A stretch of 64,000 nt of DNA. It comes from an uncultured Faecalibacterium sp. GTDB lineage: Bacteria; Bacillota; Clostridia; Oscillospirales; Ruminococcaceae. The notes beneath the pieces were generated by a model. It was not told the DNA's origin and made no database searches. It saw nothing but the letters and a program-made list of their open reading frames with translations. Numbering within the stretch: the stretch's first letter is position 1; each line of letters begins with the position of its first letter. The translations under genes and the position numbers were made by a program. The stretch covers positions 1-64,000 of the forward strand of contig CAKSTO010000002.1 in assembly GCA_934501115.1 (NCBI GenBank), read 5' to 3'. Shown one piece after another: positions 14,722 to 23,447 of this stretch.

Positions 14722-15507
14722 ATGAAAACTGGATCAATGCTTTTGGATCCGGAAATCGTCAGCGCGAAAAAGCCGGTATGGGCTTTCAGTAAAAAGATCT
14801 TCTGCGATGGCATGCGGGACGGCGTGCCCATTGCACTGGGTTATTTTGCAGTTTCATTCTCACTGGGCATCGCAGCCCGGAGGGCAGGGTTTACCCCGCT
14901 TCAAGGGTTTTTTGTCAGTCTGCTGAACAATGCATCGGCAGGCGAGTATGCGGCGTTTGCCATCATTATGGCGAATGCAACTTATCTGGAGGTGGCAGTC
15001 ATTACCCTGATCGCCAACGCCCGATATCTGCTCATGAGCTGCGCATTGGCACAGCGTTTTGCGGCGGGCACTCCCTTCTGGCACAGGCTGGTCATTGGCT
15101 ATGATGTGACGGATGAGCTGTTCGGCATCACCATTGCACGCCCCGGCAGTCTGAATCCGTATTATACATACGGCGCGATCCTGTTGGCCGCGCCTGCATG
15201 GGCGGTTGGCACGGCGCTTGGCATCGTTGCCGGCAATCTGCTGCCGCTGCGGGCGGTCAGCGCACTGAGCGTGGCACTCTACGGCATGTTTCTTGCCATC
15301 ATCATCCCGCCGGCTCGCAAGAGCAGGACCGTGGCAGCACTGGTGGCCATCAGCTTCGCACTGAGTTTTCTGTGCAATTACCTGCCGGTCGTCTCCGCTC
15401 TTTCAGAGGGCACCCGCACCATCCTGCTCACGGTACTGATCTCCAGTGCAGCAGCGGTGCTCTTCCCGGTAAACAGCAGGGAACAGGAGGCAGGACATGA
15501 CGCATAA
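14722..15507 (+). CDS. azlC: AzlC-family branched-chain amino acid exporter, large subunit
   Basis: A 261-residue integral membrane protein. It has the AzlC signature region DGVPIALGYFAVSFSLGIAA near residue 33, NNASAGEYAAF, and several hydrophobic spans. With AzlD it forms a permease that exports branched-chain amino acids or toxic analogues. AAAGGAG precedes the ATG. Its end overlaps azlD by 11 bases. Confidence 0.92.
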   Translation: MKTGSMLLDPEIVSAKKPVWAFSKKIFCDGMRDGVPIALGYFAVSFSLGIAARRAGFTPLQGFFVSLLNNASAGEYAAFAIIMANATYLEVAVITLIANARYLLMSCALAQRFAAGTPFWHRLVIGYDVTDELFGITIARPGSLNPYYTYGAILLAAPAWAVGTALGIVAGNLLPLRAVSALSVALYGMFLAIIIPPARKSRTVAALVAISFALSFLCNYLPVVSALSEGTRTILLTVLISSAAAVLFPVNSREQEAGHDA

Positions 15508-15802
15508 CAATTACATTTACATTGCGGTCATGGCACTGGTGTCCTATGCCATCCGTGTTCTGCCGCTGACATTGATCCGCAAGCCGATCAAAAACCGGTT
15601 CATTCAGTCGTTTCTGTATTATGTGCCTTATGCCACGCTGGCGGTGATGACCTTTCCGGCGATCATCCATGCGACCCAGAGTCCTGCGGCGGGCGCTGCT
15701 GCGCTGGTGGTGGGCATTGCTGCGGCATGGTTCGGTGCAAGTTTGTTTCAGGTGTCGGTTGTCTGCTGTGCAGTCGTTTTTGTTCTGGAATTTTTCATCT
15801 GA
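15497..15802 (+). CDS. azlD: AzlD-family branched-chain amino acid exporter, small subunit
   Basis: A 101-residue protein with about four membrane segments, of the AzlD family (SYAIRVLPLTLIRK, then FLYYVPYATLAVMTFPAI). It works with AzlC. AGGAGG within the end of azlC is its ribosome site, so the pair is translationally coupled. Confidence 0.9.
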   Translation: MTHNNYIYIAVMALVSYAIRVLPLTLIRKPIKNRFIQSFLYYVPYATLAVMTFPAIIHATQSPAAGAAALVVGIAAAWFGASLFQVSVVCCAVVFVLEFFI

Positions 15803-15898
15803 GACCAGATGCATCCCCATAGGCAAACGGCTCCCGGCGAGCCTTTGATGCTTCTGCAAAGAAGATGCCATCCCTGATCTTAAAAAGAGGTGACTGCT

Positions 15899-16741
15899 AT
15901 GAAACGGATTCTTGTTACCGGCGCAGGCGGCTTTGTCGGCACCCGCATTTTACAGCAGTGGGGCGGATGCTATGAGCTGCTCACGCTGCCCAAAGGCTTT
16001 TTCCGCACAGCGGAAGAGGCAGAAGTGATCACGCAGGCCGTGCGTCTGCATCCGGAGGTCATCCTGCATACAGCGGCGCTCTCAGATACCGGTTACTGTA
16101 TGCAGCATCCGGAAGAAGCCTACCGTGCAAATGTGGAGCTGCCCGTCTGGCTTGCAAAGGCGGCGGGGCGTACGGGTGCAAAGCTGGTGGCGTTTAGTTC
16201 CGACCAGGTGTATGCGGGGGTGCGTCAGGCCGGGGCACTTCCGGAAGACATGGGGCTTGCACCGTCCAATGTCTATGGCCGCTGCAAACTGGAAGCGGAA
16301 CAGCGGGCGCTGGATCTCTGCCCGGACTCTGTGCATCTGCGTGCTGCGTGGATGTACGACCTGCCCGGCTATGGTCTGCCCATCCGCGGAAATCTGCCGT
16401 TGAATCTTATGCGGGCATCGCTGCGGGGCGAGACGGTGAGCTTTTCCCGGAACGATTTCCGCGGGGTGACCTATGTCCGGCAGGCGATCGAAAACCTGAG
16501 ACAGGCGATGGAGCTGCCTGGCGGCGTATATAATTTTGGCAGCACGAACACCGAGAACATGGTGCGCACGGCGCACCAGTTTGCGGAAGCGATGGGCTTC
16601 CGCGTGCAGGTCGCGGAAGCTGCATGGCCGCGCAATCTTGTGATGGACGATACAAAACTGGCCAGCTTCGGCATCCGGTTTGATACGACCCAGCAGGGCA
16701 TTTTGCACTGCCTGCAGGACTACGGCCTCAGAGATCTGTAA
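15899..16741 (+). CDS. RmlD-like NAD(P)-dependent sugar-nucleotide reductase/epimerase
   Basis: A 280-residue extended short-chain dehydrogenase. The nucleotide-binding GAGGFVG is at about residues 8-14, SSDQVYAG carries the catalytic Ser region, and YGRCKLEAE is the YxxxK pair. The closest named relatives are dTDP-4-dehydrorhamnose reductases, but no sugar pathway genes are nearby and the substrate is unknown. AAGAGG gives eight bases to the ATG at 15899; an in-frame GTG at 15890 overlaps the ribosome site. It follows azlD after 96 bases with no clear terminator between. Confidence 0.8.
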   Translation: MKRILVTGAGGFVGTRILQQWGGCYELLTLPKGFFRTAEEAEVITQAVRLHPEVILHTAALSDTGYCMQHPEEAYRANVELPVWLAKAAGRTGAKLVAFSSDQVYAGVRQAGALPEDMGLAPSNVYGRCKLEAEQRALDLCPDSVHLRAAWMYDLPGYGLPIRGNLPLNLMRASLRGETVSFSRNDFRGVTYVRQAIENLRQAMELPGGVYNFGSTNTENMVRTAHQFAEAMGFRVQVAEAAWPRNLVMDDTKLASFGIRFDTTQQGILHCLQDYGLRDL

Positions 16742-16778
16742 AATTTCCATATCGCACAAAAACAGGACAAATAAAAGA

Positions 16779-16849
16779 AAAAAGCAGGGGAAACTGCGCG
16801 GGGATTCCTTGGAAAAAGGGAGAATGACCACACGCAGCCCCTGCTTTTT
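16779..16849. other. Long stem-loop with bidirectional terminator character
   Basis: AAAAAGCAGGGG (16779-16790) pairs perfectly with CCCCTGCTTTTT (16838-16849). After a short asymmetric bulge, CTGCG (16794-16798) pairs with CGCAG (16833-16837), leaving a loop of about 34 bases. A flank and T run on each side would end transcription in both directions. The loop is larger than in a simple terminator. The rest of 16742-16916 holds nothing else I can support. Confidence 0.6.
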
Positions 16850-16916
16850 ATGCTCTCTGACGGAGAACAGGCGGGAAATGACGGCAGCACCTGTCTGCCG
16901 GAAAAGTCATACTTAA

Positions 16917-16945
16917 TTTACAATGCTTTTCAATTTTGCTATAAT
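16917..16945 (+). promoter_or_regulatory. Sigma-A promoter for the nucleobase permease
   Basis: TTTACA (16917-16922), 17 bases, then TATAAT (16940-16945). The leader of about 60 bases shows no purine-riboswitch signature. Confidence 0.85.
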
Positions 16946-17013
16946 GAACCCGCTTTTTTTGTAAAGTGCCCGAAAATAACAGTATTTGTCAAAATTTGAG
17001 GAGAGTGGAACGT

Positions 17014-18411
17014 TTGAAGGAAGTCAAGCTCGAAGAGTCGGCATATCAGTTCGACGCCAAAATGTCCCTGAAACAGGCAATCCCGCTGGGTCTGCAGCAC
17101 GTCTGCGCCATGTTCGTGGGCAACCTGACCCCGCTTCTGATCATCACCAGCGCGTGCGGCATTGCGGGCGGTGAGTTTGCAGACCTGCAGGTCACGCTGC
17201 TGCAAAGCGCCATGTTCGTGGCCGGTGTGGTCACGCTGGTACAGCTCTTTACCATTGGCCCCGTCGGCGGTGCGGTTCCTATTATCATGGGCACCAGCTC
17301 CGGCTTTATCGGTGTGTTCAACAGTGTTGTCGGCAGCATGGGCGGAGGTGTTCTGGCCTATGGTGCCATCATGGGTGCATCCATCATCGGCGGCATTTTT
17401 GAAAGCGTGCTGGGCTTCTTCCTGAAGCCGCTGCGCAAGTTTTTTCCGCCGGTGGTCACTGGCACGGTGGTGCTGTCCATCGGTCTGTCGTTGATCTCCG
17501 TGGGCGTTAACTCCTTCGGCGGCGGCAACAGCGCCAAGGACTTCGGCTCCATGGAAAATCTTCTGCTGGCGCTGTTCGTTCTGGTGATCATCCTTATCTT
17601 CAAGCACTGGACCACCGGCTTCCTCAGCTCCTCTGCCATTCTGATCGGCATTCTGGCCGGTTATGTGGCGGCCTTTGTCATGGGATTTGTCCTGCCCACG
17701 ACCGGTGTTACCGCGGATGGCGTGGAGTTCACCAAGGCATGGGTCCTCAACTGGGATAAGGTGGCAAACGCCTCCTGGTTCGCCATCCCCAAGCTGATGC
17801 CGGTCAAGGTCGTGTTTGACGCGCGCGCCATCCTGCCGGTGCTCATCATGTTTATCGTTACCGCTGTGGAAACGGTGGGCGACATTTCCGGCGTTATGGA
17901 AGGCGGCATGAACCGTGAGCCTACCGACAAGGAGCTTTCCGGAGGCGTTATCTGTGATGGTCTTGGCTCCACTTTTGCAGCGCTGTTCGGCGTGCTGCCC
18001 AACACTTCGTTCAGCCAGAACGTGGGTCTTGTGGCTATGACCAAGGTGGTCAACCGCATGGCTCTGGCTTCCGGCGCTGTCTTCCTGATCCTCTGCGGTC
18101 TGATCCCCAAACTGGGTGCACTGATCTCCATCATGCCGCAGGCTGTGCTGGGCGGTGCAGCTGTGATGATGTTCTCTTCTATCGTGGTCAGCGGCATCCA
18201 GCTGATCACCAAAGAGCAGATGACCCCGCGCCAGCTGACCATCGTCTCGGTAGCGCTGGGTGTGGGCTACGGCATGGGTGCCAACAGCGGGATTCTGGCA
18301 CAGGCTCCGCACGCATTCCAGCTGATCTGCGGTGAGTCCGGCATCGTTCCTGCTGCATTCGTCGCCATTCTGCTGAACGTGCTGCTGCCCAAAAACGACA
18401 AGGCGGAGTAA
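17014..18411 (+). CDS. Xanthine/uracil-type nucleobase permease (NCS2 family)
   Basis: A 465-residue transporter with about 12-14 membrane segments. It has the NCS2 start AIPLGLQHVCAMFVGNLTPLLI, the motif PIIMGTSSGFIGVF, and VETVGDISGVMEGGM followed by FGVLPNTSFSQNVGLVAMTKV. These are typical of xanthine/urate permeases. The TTG at 17014 was chosen because TGAGGAG lies ten bases upstream; the first ATG (residue 16 of this frame) would cut into the conserved N-terminus. Lying beside a molybdenum hydroxylase cluster, it probably brings in the purine that the enzyme oxidises. It converges with the MocA-like gene, stops only four bases apart. Confidence 0.88.
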   Translation: MKEVKLEESAYQFDAKMSLKQAIPLGLQHVCAMFVGNLTPLLIITSACGIAGGEFADLQVTLLQSAMFVAGVVTLVQLFTIGPVGGAVPIIMGTSSGFIGVFNSVVGSMGGGVLAYGAIMGASIIGGIFESVLGFFLKPLRKFFPPVVTGTVVLSIGLSLISVGVNSFGGGNSAKDFGSMENLLLALFVLVIILIFKHWTTGFLSSSAILIGILAGYVAAFVMGFVLPTTGVTADGVEFTKAWVLNWDKVANASWFAIPKLMPVKVVFDARAILPVLIMFIVTAVETVGDISGVMEGGMNREPTDKELSGGVICDGLGSTFAALFGVLPNTSFSQNVGLVAMTKVVNRMALASGAVFLILCGLIPKLGALISIMPQAVLGGAAVMMFSSIVVSGIQLITKEQMTPRQLTIVSVALGVGYGMGANSGILAQAPHAFQLICGESGIVPAAFVAILLNVLLPKNDKAE

Positions 18412-18415
18412 GAAC

Positions 18416-19066
18416 TCAGCCGGGTCTCCGGGCAATTGCTTCCAGCCGTGCCAGCGCATCCGGCGTATCGGCATCGGCCAGCTCTTCCCGGGCTGTAGTG
18501 TAAACGGTATGAACCTGCGCGGGATATTTCCGGAGAAGCACATTGCCGCCTTTGCCATCGGGCAGGGCGCAGAGCTCTGCAAAATATCCGCTCCCGAACA
18601 GAACGGGGCTTCCGACAAGGGGATCTGATCCATTTTGAGATCGATGCCCCAGCCGAAAGATCTCCTGTTCTGTTTCTTTTTGCCCTTTGGCATGGTGTGC
18701 ATAAAATTCAAGGATCATGCGTTCCACGGTTTCACGGCTCAGGAGGGGCTGGTCTCCCGGCAGGAACATACAGCCGGCCAGATCCGGGATCTGCTCCCGC
18801 AGGGCAGACAGCCCGAGCCGGACGGTGTCATTCCGGCCGGGAAGGCTGTGGAGCAGAACCGGAATGCCGGACTCGCTGCACAGTGCCTGTACCTCTTTCG
18901 ACCGGGTCACAACGATTTTACCAGACAGCAGGGGAGTGCCCGCTGCATCAAATGCGCGGCAGAGCATCGGCTTGCCGCAAAAATCGGCTAAGAGCTTGTT
19001 GGAGCCAAACCGGGTGCTCAGCCCGGACGCCATGACCACACAGCCAACGGAAGGATGCATTTGCAT
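18416..19066 (-). CDS. mocA: MocA/YgfJ-family molybdenum cofactor nucleotidyltransferase
   Basis: A 216-residue nucleotidyltransferase related to MobA and MocA. The N-terminal VVMASGLSTRFGSNKLL is the nucleotide-binding loop and FLPGDQPLLS is the metal-binding motif. MocA adds CMP to molybdopterin to make the cytosine dinucleotide cofactor used by xanthine-dehydrogenase-type hydroxylases; YgfJ is the version tied to selenium-dependent hydroxylases. It is divergent from the hydroxylase genes and shares their promoter region, which points to joint control. Confidence 0.87.
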   Translation of the reverse strand: MQMHPSVGCVVMASGLSTRFGSNKLLADFCGKPMLCRAFDAAGTPLLSGKIVVTRSKEVQALCSESGIPVLLHSLPGRNDTVRLGLSALREQIPDLAGCMFLPGDQPLLSRETVERMILEFYAHHAKGQKETEQEIFRLGHRSQNGSDPLVGSPVLFGSGYFAELCALPDGKGGNVLLRKYPAQVHTVYTTAREELADADTPDALARLEAIARRPG

Positions 19067-19101
19067 AATAGGACCCGCACTTTCAGATGTGAATTTTTTC
19101 T

Positions 19102-19131
19102 ATTATAACGCAATCACAGATTGAAACGCAA
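19102..19131 (-). promoter_or_regulatory. Sigma-A promoter for mocA
   Basis: On the minus strand, TTGCGT, 18 bases, then TATAAT. It overlaps the direct repeats and the divergent promoter for the hydroxylase operon. Confidence 0.65.
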
Positions 19132-19133
19132 TC
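19107..19133. repeat. Paired 9-base direct repeat in the divergent promoter region
   Basis: AACGCAATC occurs at 19107-19115 and again at 19125-19133, 18 bases apart start to start, so both copies lie on nearly the same face of the helix. The second copy covers the -35 region of mocA and touches the -35 of the hydroxylase promoter. This is a good candidate operator for coordinated control. Confidence 0.5.
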
Positions 19134-19150
19134 GGCGTCTGTGTTAAAAT
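19121..19150 (+). promoter_or_regulatory. Sigma-A promoter for the molybdenum hydroxylase operon
   Basis: TTGAAA (19121-19126), 18 bases, then TAAAAT (19145-19150), about 40 bases before the first gene of the operon. Confidence 0.65.
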
Positions 19151-19189
19151 AAGAACAGTAAGGAATAAAAAAGAGAGGAACCTGCATCT

Positions 19190-19987
19190 ATGATGACGAT
19201 CCGAGAATATAAGCGGGCCGAAAGTCTGGAAGAAGCGTGGCAGCTGAACCAGAAAAGATCCAACCGCGTGCTGGGCGGCATGATCTGGCTCAAGATGGAG
19301 ACCATCCCTGTCGGCACAGCCATCGACCTGTCCGGTCTTGGTCTGGACACCATCGAGGAAACGGACGACAGCTTTTCGATCGGTGCCATGGTCACCCTGC
19401 GCCAGCTGGAAGAGCATGCCGGGCTTGCTGCATACACCCATGGCGCTGTCAAGGAGGCGTTACGCCACATCGTGGGTGTGCAGCTGCGCAATCTGGCTAC
19501 AGTGGGCGGCAGCATCTACAGCCGGTTTGGCTTTTCGGACGTGCTGACCCTGTTCCTCGCCATGGATTGTTCTGTGGAGCTTTACAAGGGGGGCGTCATC
19601 TCCCTGCGGGAATACGCCGAGCGCCCCTATGACCGGGACATTCTGGTACGGCTGATCGTGAAAAAGGAAAAAGCGGAGTTCTTCTATCAGTCTGTGCGCA
19701 ACAGTCAGACCGATATTCCGGTGCTGACCTGTGCAGCTGCCCGTCTTGACGATGGCAGCTTCCGCATTGCCATCGGGGCGCGCCCGCTCAAAGCTGTCCT
19801 GTTTGAGTTCCCGGCGCAGACGGGTGCATCGGGACAGGACTTCGCCCGGAAGATCGCATACGAAGTGCAGCAGCAGATCGTGACAGGCTCCAATATGCGC
19901 GGCAGTGCGGAGTACCGCCGCCATCTGGCAGGCGTTCTGACGAAGCGTGCCATTCTGGAGTTGGAAAATCGGCAGGAGGAAAACTAA
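19190..19987 (+). CDS. Molybdenum hydroxylase FAD-binding subunit (XdhB/YgfM-like)
   Basis: A 265-residue FAD-binding subunit of the xanthine dehydrogenase family. It carries electrons from the iron-sulfur subunit to NAD or another acceptor. VQLRNLATVGGSIYSRFGFSD (split around residues 99-119) matches the family's FAD-binding RNxATxGGNI region. The protein is short, like E. coli YgfM, and has only a reduced C-terminal domain. GAGAGGAA precedes the ATG; the next gene starts at the stop codon boundary. It opens a nine-gene operon. Confidence 0.88.
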   Translation: MMTIREYKRAESLEEAWQLNQKRSNRVLGGMIWLKMETIPVGTAIDLSGLGLDTIEETDDSFSIGAMVTLRQLEEHAGLAAYTHGAVKEALRHIVGVQLRNLATVGGSIYSRFGFSDVLTLFLAMDCSVELYKGGVISLREYAERPYDRDILVRLIVKKEKAEFFYQSVRNSQTDIPVLTCAAARLDDGSFRIAIGARPLKAVLFEFPAQTGASGQDFARKIAYEVQQQIVTGSNMRGSAEYRRHLAGVLTKRAILELENRQEEN

Positions 19988-20458
19988 ATGCAGGTCAGCA
20001 TTACTTTGAACGGGATCAGGGTATCAGAAGAGATCGCACCGGATCTGCTCCTGATCGATTTTGTGCGTGCGCATGGCTGCAAGAGCGTCAAGCGGGGGTG
20101 CGAGACCTCCAACTGCGGGCTGTGCACAGTGTTTCTGGACGATCGGCCGGTGCTGTCCTGCTCTGTTCTGGCGGCACGTGCCGATGGGCATAAGATCACC
20201 ACGCTGGAAGGCCTGCAGGAAGAAGCAGCGGAGTTCGGCGGGTTCATTGCCGATCAGGGCGCGGAGCAGTGCGGCTTCTGCAATCCGGGTTTTATTATGA
20301 ATGCACTTGCGCTTTTCCGTGAGAATCCGTATCCCACAGAGGAAGAGGTCAAGGAGTATCTTTCCGGCAACCTTTGCCGCTGCTCCGGCTACGAGGGACA
20401 GCTGCGCGGCATCATGAATTTTCTGGCATGGAAAAAGCAGAAGGAGGCCGCAGAATGA
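19988..20458 (+). CDS. Molybdenum hydroxylase 2Fe-2S subunit
   Basis: A 156-residue electron-transfer subunit with two [2Fe-2S] clusters. The plant-ferredoxin-type site uses Cys38, Cys43, Cys46 and Cys58; the second uses Cys95, Cys98, Cys130 and Cys132 (CGFC and CRC). All eight ligands are present. It links the Mo site to the FAD subunit. AGGAGG precedes the ATG, and the 3' end overlaps the Mo subunit gene at ATGA. E. coli names the same subunit XdhC, unlike the XdhC accessory family further down. Confidence 0.93.
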   Translation: MQVSITLNGIRVSEEIAPDLLLIDFVRAHGCKSVKRGCETSNCGLCTVFLDDRPVLSCSVLAARADGHKITTLEGLQEEAAEFGGFIADQGAEQCGFCNPGFIMNALALFRENPYPTEEEVKEYLSGNLCRCSGYEGQLRGIMNFLAWKKQKEAAE

Positions 20459-22743
20459 AGACTGTCAACAAACCGTTTCGGAAGAAAGACGCCATGCAGC
20501 TGGTCACCGGTCAGCCGGTCTATATGGACGATGTGATCCCGCAGGACTGCCTGATCGTCAAGCTGCTGCGTTCTCCGCACGCGAATGCCATCGTCAAAAC
20601 CATCAACACTGCTGTAGCAAAAAAAGTGCCCGGTATTGAAGCAGTCTACACGTGGGAAGATGTAGACCAGAACGCCCGCCGTTATACGGAGGCGGGTCAG
20701 ACCTATCCGGAAGCCAGCCCTTATGACCGTCTGGTCATTGACCGGCATGTCCGCTTTGTGGGCGACGTGGTGGCCATTGTGGCCGGCAAGGACGAAAAAT
20801 GCGTGGATAAGGCGCTCAAGCTCATCAAGGTGGAATATGAGGTGCTGGAAGCGGTTTTGGACTACCACACCGCCAAGGATAACCCGGTGCTTGTCCACCC
20901 GGAGGAGAACTGGGAAAGCCTGTGTCCGGTGGGGGCAGACAACAAGCGCAACCTCTGCGCCCATGATGAGAGCAGCTCCGGCGATATCGAAGCTGTTCTG
21001 GCAGGCAGTGATGTCGTGATCGATCATGTATACCATACCAAAGCCTGCCAGCAGGCAATGATGGAGACCTTCCGCACCTATTGCTCGATTGACACCTATG
21101 GACGCCTGAATGTGCTCAGCTCGACCCAGATCGTGTTCCACGCACGGCGCAACATTGCCAATGCGCTGCACATTCCAAAGTCCATGGTTCGCGTTGCCAA
21201 GCCCCGCATCGGCGGCGGCTTTGGCGCAAAGCAGACGGCGGTCAGTGAAGTGTATCCGGCATTCGTGACATGGAAGACAAAAAAGCCTTCCAAGATCATT
21301 TTCAGCCGTTTGGAAAGCCAGATCGCATCCTCGCCCCGCCATGAAATGGAGATCCATGTCCGGATGGGCGCAACAAAGGATGGCATTGTGAAAGGCATAG
21401 ATCTGTACACACTGTCCAATACCGGTGCCTACGGTGAGCATGGTCCCACGACAGTGGGACTGTCTGGACATAAGTCCATCCCGCTGTACGGCAAAGCGGA
21501 GGCTTTCCGCTTTGTCAGCGATGTGGTTTATACAAATCACATGTCTGCCGGTGCCTACCGCGGCTATGGTGCCACACAGGGCTTGTTTGCAGTCGAATCC
21601 GCAGCCAATGAACTGGCTGCAAAGCTGCACATGGATCCCATTGAACTGCGTCTGAAAAATACCGTGCAGGAAGGCGACGTGATGCCGGCCTACTACGGGG
21701 CTGTCAACACCAGCTGCGCGTTGGATCGATGCCTTGTCAAGGTGCGGGATATGATCGACTGGAAGCACAAGTACCCTGCCCGGGATATGGGCAATGGCAA
21801 GGTGCGTGCCGTTGGTATGGGCATGGCCATGCAGGGCTCCGGCATTTCCGGCATGGACGTGGGCAGCGCCACCCTGAAAGTGAACGATGAGGGTTTTTAC
21901 ACCCTGATGATCGGTGCTGCCGATATGGGCACCGGCTGCGACACTACGCTGGCGCAGATCGCGGCAGAGGTGCTGGAATGCCCACTGGAGAACATCACTG
22001 TATACGGCGCAGATACGGACTCTTCGCCGTATGACTCGGGCTCGTACGCTTCCAGTACCACCTATATTACCGGCAAGGCCACCGAAAAGTGTGCTCTGAA
22101 GCTGCGCGGACAGATCTGCAGGCTGGGTGCCGAACTGCTGGGCTGTGCCGGGGACGAAGTGGAATTCGACGGCAGGGATGTTTTTATGAGCAAGAATCCT
22201 GCACAGAAAAAATCACTGAGCGAGATCGCGGTTGCATCACAGTTCGGCCACATGGTGCCGCTTGAGGCCACGGAAACACACACTTCGCCCCTGTCGCCTC
22301 CGCCGTTTATGGTGGGCGCCGCCGAGGTGGAGGTAGACACTGAGACCGGCGAGGTCAGACTTCTGGAATTTGACGCCTGCGTGGACTGCGGCACACCCAT
22401 CAACCCGAACCTGACCCGTGTTCAGGCCGAGGGCGGCTTGCTGCAGGGCATCGGCATGGTGCTGACCGAGAATGTCACCTACGACAAAAACGGCTGCCCG
22501 GAAGAAAACTCGCTCTTCCAGTATAAGATCCCTGCCCGCACGGATGTAGGCAGGATCAACGTAGAATTTGAAAACAGCTACGAGCCCAATGGCCCGTTTG
22601 GCGCAAAATCCATTGGCGAGGTCGTTATCAATACGCCGCTGCCGGCAATCGCCGACGCCATCTATCATGCCGTTGGCACCCGGTTCTACGAGCTGCCCAT
22701 CACACCGGAAAAAATTGCGATGGCAGCAGCAGAAAAACAATGA
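20455..22743 (+). CDS. Selenium-dependent molybdenum hydroxylase, Mo-binding catalytic subunit
   Basis: A 762-residue catalytic subunit of the xanthine dehydrogenase/aldehyde oxidase family. Such enzymes hydroxylate purines or similar heterocycles at a Mo-molybdopterin site. GGGFGAK (from residue 253) binds the cofactor, and GAKSIGE ends in Glu722, the predicted catalytic base. Assignment to the selenium-dependent group comes from the neighbours (YqeC, SelD, YedF, YqeB, DUF3343), since the selenium there is a labile cofactor ligand, not selenocysteine. The substrate is uncertain: xanthine is likely given the permease, but other purines or nicotinate-like compounds are possible. The ATG at 20455 overlaps the previous stop and follows AAGGAGG. 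Confidence 0.9.
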   Translation: MKTVNKPFRKKDAMQLVTGQPVYMDDVIPQDCLIVKLLRSPHANAIVKTINTAVAKKVPGIEAVYTWEDVDQNARRYTEAGQTYPEASPYDRLVIDRHVRFVGDVVAIVAGKDEKCVDKALKLIKVEYEVLEAVLDYHTAKDNPVLVHPEENWESLCPVGADNKRNLCAHDESSSGDIEAVLAGSDVVIDHVYHTKACQQAMMETFRTYCSIDTYGRLNVLSSTQIVFHARRNIANALHIPKSMVRVAKPRIGGGFGAKQTAVSEVYPAFVTWKTKKPSKIIFSRLESQIASSPRHEMEIHVRMGATKDGIVKGIDLYTLSNTGAYGEHGPTTVGLSGHKSIPLYGKAEAFRFVSDVVYTNHMSAGAYRGYGATQGLFAVESAANELAAKLHMDPIELRLKNTVQEGDVMPAYYGAVNTSCALDRCLVKVRDMIDWKHKYPARDMGNGKVRAVGMGMAMQGSGISGMDVGSATLKVNDEGFYTLMIGAADMGTGCDTTLAQIAAEVLECPLENITVYGADTDSSPYDSGSYASSTTYITGKATEKCALKLRGQICRLGAELLGCAGDEVEFDGRDVFMSKNPAQKKSLSEIAVASQFGHMVPLEATETHTSPLSPPPFMVGAAEVEVDTETGEVRLLEFDACVDCGTPINPNLTRVQAEGGLLQGIGMVLTENVTYDKNGCPEENSLFQYKIPARTDVGRINVEFENSYEPNGPFGAKSIGEVVINTPLPAIADAIYHAVGTRFYELPITPEKIAMAAAEKQ

Positions 22744-23447
22744 TCCGAGAAGAGGACTTCCCGTTTCTTGCAGAGAAAGGCCACGTGGTCTCTCTTGTGG
22801 GCGGCGGCGGCAAGACGACGCTGATGTATGCCATGGCGGCTCACTGCGCCCGCAAAGGCTGGCGTGTGCTGGTGGCGACAACGACCCACATCATGCAGCC
22901 GTCCGGCGGCGTGTGGGCGCAGACAGCCGCGCAGAGGGATGCACTGTGGAGCGGCGGCCATTATGCAGTTTCAGGCACAGCTGCCTCAGGCGGAAAGCTG
23001 ACCATGCCGCCGGTCGGGCAGCTCGAGCGCTGGATGAAACAGGCGGATCTCGCACTGCTCGAAGCAGACGGGGCAAAGCGAATGCCCTGCAAAGCCCCGG
23101 CAGGGCACGAGCCGGTGATCCTGCCGCAATGCGACATCGTACTGGCAGTGGCGGGAGCATCTGCTCTGGGGCGGCCGCTGAATGAAGTCTGCTTCCGTGC
23201 AGAAATTGCCGCAGAGCTTCTTGGCAGTCCGCTGGATGCCGAGCTGACGCCTTTTTCGCTGGCAAAACTTCTTGCCAGCGAAAAGGGAGGAAGAAAGGCA
23301 GCTGCCGGGCGTGCTTTCTATGCGGTGCTGAATCAGGCGGATGAGGGACAACGGCACAGGCTGGCAGAACAAACCGCCTGCATTCTCCGGGAAATTTATG
23401 GAATCTCCTGTGTCCTGACACATTTTGAGAAAGAGGAACGCGCGTGA
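22740..23447 (+). CDS. yqeC: YqeC family selenium-dependent hydroxylase accessory protein
   Basis: A 235-residue P-loop protein: VGGGGKTT (about 20-27) is the nucleotide-binding loop and [15 protein letters not shown] the conserved central motif. YqeC is known as a marker of selenium-dependent molybdenum hydroxylase systems; its reaction is not settled, and a role in cofactor maturation or selenium insertion is inferred from co-occurrence. The start overlaps the catalytic subunit's stop (ATGA), and its own stop overlaps selD (GTGA). Confidence 0.9.
   Translation: MIREEDFPFLAEKGHVVSLVGGGGKTTLMYAMAAHCARKGWRVLVATTTHIMQPSGGVWAQTAAQRDALWSGGHYAVSGTAASGGKLTMPPVGQLERWMKQADLALLEADGAKRMPCKAPAGHEPVILPQCDIVLAVAGASALGRPLNEVCFRAEIAAELLGSPLDAELTPFSLAKLLASEKGGRKAAAGRAFYAVLNQADEGQRHRLAEQTACILREIYGISCVLTHFEKEERA

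Noticed and set aside
16824..16916. A 30-codon frame starting inside the long stem-loop before the permease
   Set aside because: The ribosome-like GGGAG is only two bases from the ATG and the frame lies partly within the hairpin arm.
16946..17013. Possible purine or xanthine riboswitch in the permease leader
   Set aside because: The leader is only about 60 bases, AT-rich, and shows no aptamer-like pairing.
16939..18711. A 590-codon minus-strand frame across the permease
   Set aside because: It overlaps the permease promoter and its convergent neighbour, and the product is a polar shadow of a membrane protein.
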